Positions 62,972 to 64,000 of a stretch of DNA of 64,000 bases are shown here, piece after piece. The position numbers and the translations under genes are program-made. Origin of the DNA: Malachius bipustulatus (lineage: Eukaryota > Arthropoda > Insecta > Coleoptera > Melyridae); the NCBI GenBank assembly GCA_910589415.1, contig OU342630.1, positions 16,215,867 through 16,279,866 of the forward strand, given 5' to 3'. Numbering within the stretch: position 1 is the stretch's first letter; each line of letters opens with the position of its first letter. The notes under the pieces are model-generated. The model was not told the origin of the DNA. It saw only the letters and a list, made by a program, of their open reading frames with translations, and searched no databases.

Positions 62972-64000
62972 CTGTAACAAATTTAACACTATGCTCTTGA
63001 TGTATTCAACAATAAAAATTACTTCGATTTACTAAATATTTTTACTAAACAATGTTTACTATTGGGAATTCCAAACAATAGGTATTTTTTTTATAAAGGT
63101 GTAGGTATTTATAAATCAACAAGACATGTTTTCGATGCGGAATCTACCATGAATATTCATTTGGTAACACATAGAAACAAGAAAAAAAAGTCATTTACTA
63201 AACCAGGTTTTTCAACAAACAGTAGGACCTATATCGGTTGAAAAACATGTAAGAATAAAAAATTATTTTGACTTTATTCATTTTTAGCTTTATCTACAAG
63301 CTTTTTAATTAAATGGTATGTAGGTATACATAAGAAAGATATGGCAAAAAGAACAAAATCTCGATTTTTCAGTTTTTTCAAGATATTTCAGCAACGACTG
63401 AAAATATCTTTCTTTGAAAATTTTTTTTTCAGATTATTACTCGGCATAACAATACGCAACTTTGTCCCAATTTAACCGACCTCGTATCTCTACTGATAGA
63501 CGAGATATACCCATGGTTAGCCTCGAAAAACGGACATCCTGTATAGAAAGACACAATAAAAACTGTTTAGTAAATCGACAGTTAAATATCCTGTAGTTCG
63601 GCTTAAAACCATTTTCGGGAAAAATTTATTTTTGAAGTTTCTTTTTATTGTATCTTCATCTTTACCTCCTCCAGCTTAGAATACTCTATTTAGAAACACT
63701 GTAGGTTTACATAAGTCATGATAAGCTATCCATTTGACATTACCAAAATTTTTTAACCAACTAGGTATCTAGATATAGAATCATAGTCAATTTTTGTTTA
63801 TCTTATTGCTGCCAGCCGTCATATCATTTTGTTATGTCATTCCGTATATAAAAACTTTTAGGAAAAAACTGAAACATTTAACAACAATGTTAATTTTTTT
63901 TCCTTCTTTGTTGTTAGGAAAAACACGCGTATCACTCTGATACCGGAAGTGAAAATTTTAATTAAAAACGTTTTTGATGGTCTGAGAAAGGAATCCTAAT
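62972..64000. other. Tmc upstream intron with MITE fragments
   Basis: 63340-63545 and 63720-63870 match arms of the 26736-27655 MITE (tctcgatttttcagtttttt; ggacatcctgta). No further Tmc exon was found here. Confidence 0.45.

Noticed and set aside
1..64000. CRISPR array, bacterial operons or rRNA
   Set aside because: The sequence is intron-rich animal DNA and no regular spacer-repeat array or rRNA segment is present.

Overview
The window is AT-rich animal DNA with spliced genes, long introns and dense transposable-element debris. The two recognisable host proteins and the element families (BEL/Pao, mariner-like, piggyBac-like, P-like, Jockey-like, arthropod tyrosine-recombinase elements) point to an insect. 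The sequence alone does not fix the order.

Almost everything lies inside one gene on the minus strand: the insect orthologue of Tmc (transmembrane channel-like). Eleven coding exons run from 62971 (upstream) to 1627 (stop). All splice phases close and give about 1,408 codons. The 5' end lies beyond position 64000. The last coding exon (3241-1627) is split by a 571-bp piggyBac-like insertion flanked by TTAA, so this haplotype would lose roughly the last 334 residues of the cytoplasmic tail.

Genes nest inside Tmc introns. The 18.8-kb intron 25078-43835 holds a complete five-exon secreted lipase gene on the minus strand (43555-27844; 325 aa; Ser156/Asp184/His249). The 9.7-kb fourth intron of the lipase holds a two-exon gene on the plus strand for a 61-aa, 8-cysteine secreted peptide (35567-38026), with its own TATA box and poly(A) signal.

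Element content by region: 1-338 and 23323-24748, two copies of one mariner-like family; 2631-3209, piggyBac-like; 6970-8990, a mariner-like element with ~390-bp inverted repeats; 13080-13987, an LTR-like unit with a TATA box, an array of nine small stem-loops and a poly(A) signal; 19866-22926, a P-like THAP transposase element; 28505-31860, two head-to-head tyrosine-recombinase elements flanking a Jockey-like tail; 36810-37182, a short inverted-repeat element containing a hammerhead ribozyme; 45706-52966, a complete BEL/Pao retrotransposon with 642-bp LTRs differing at one base, inserted in a foldback element. At least nine palindromic (foldback) MITEs ending in TACAGGGTG are scattered throughout, one nested in another.

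The most unusual items are the hammerhead ribozyme at 36936-36999, the stem-loop array at 13250-13643, the piggyBac-interrupted Tmc exon, and the palindromic sites that accompany the tyrosine-recombinase relics. No CRISPR array, rRNA gene or confident tRNA gene was seen.
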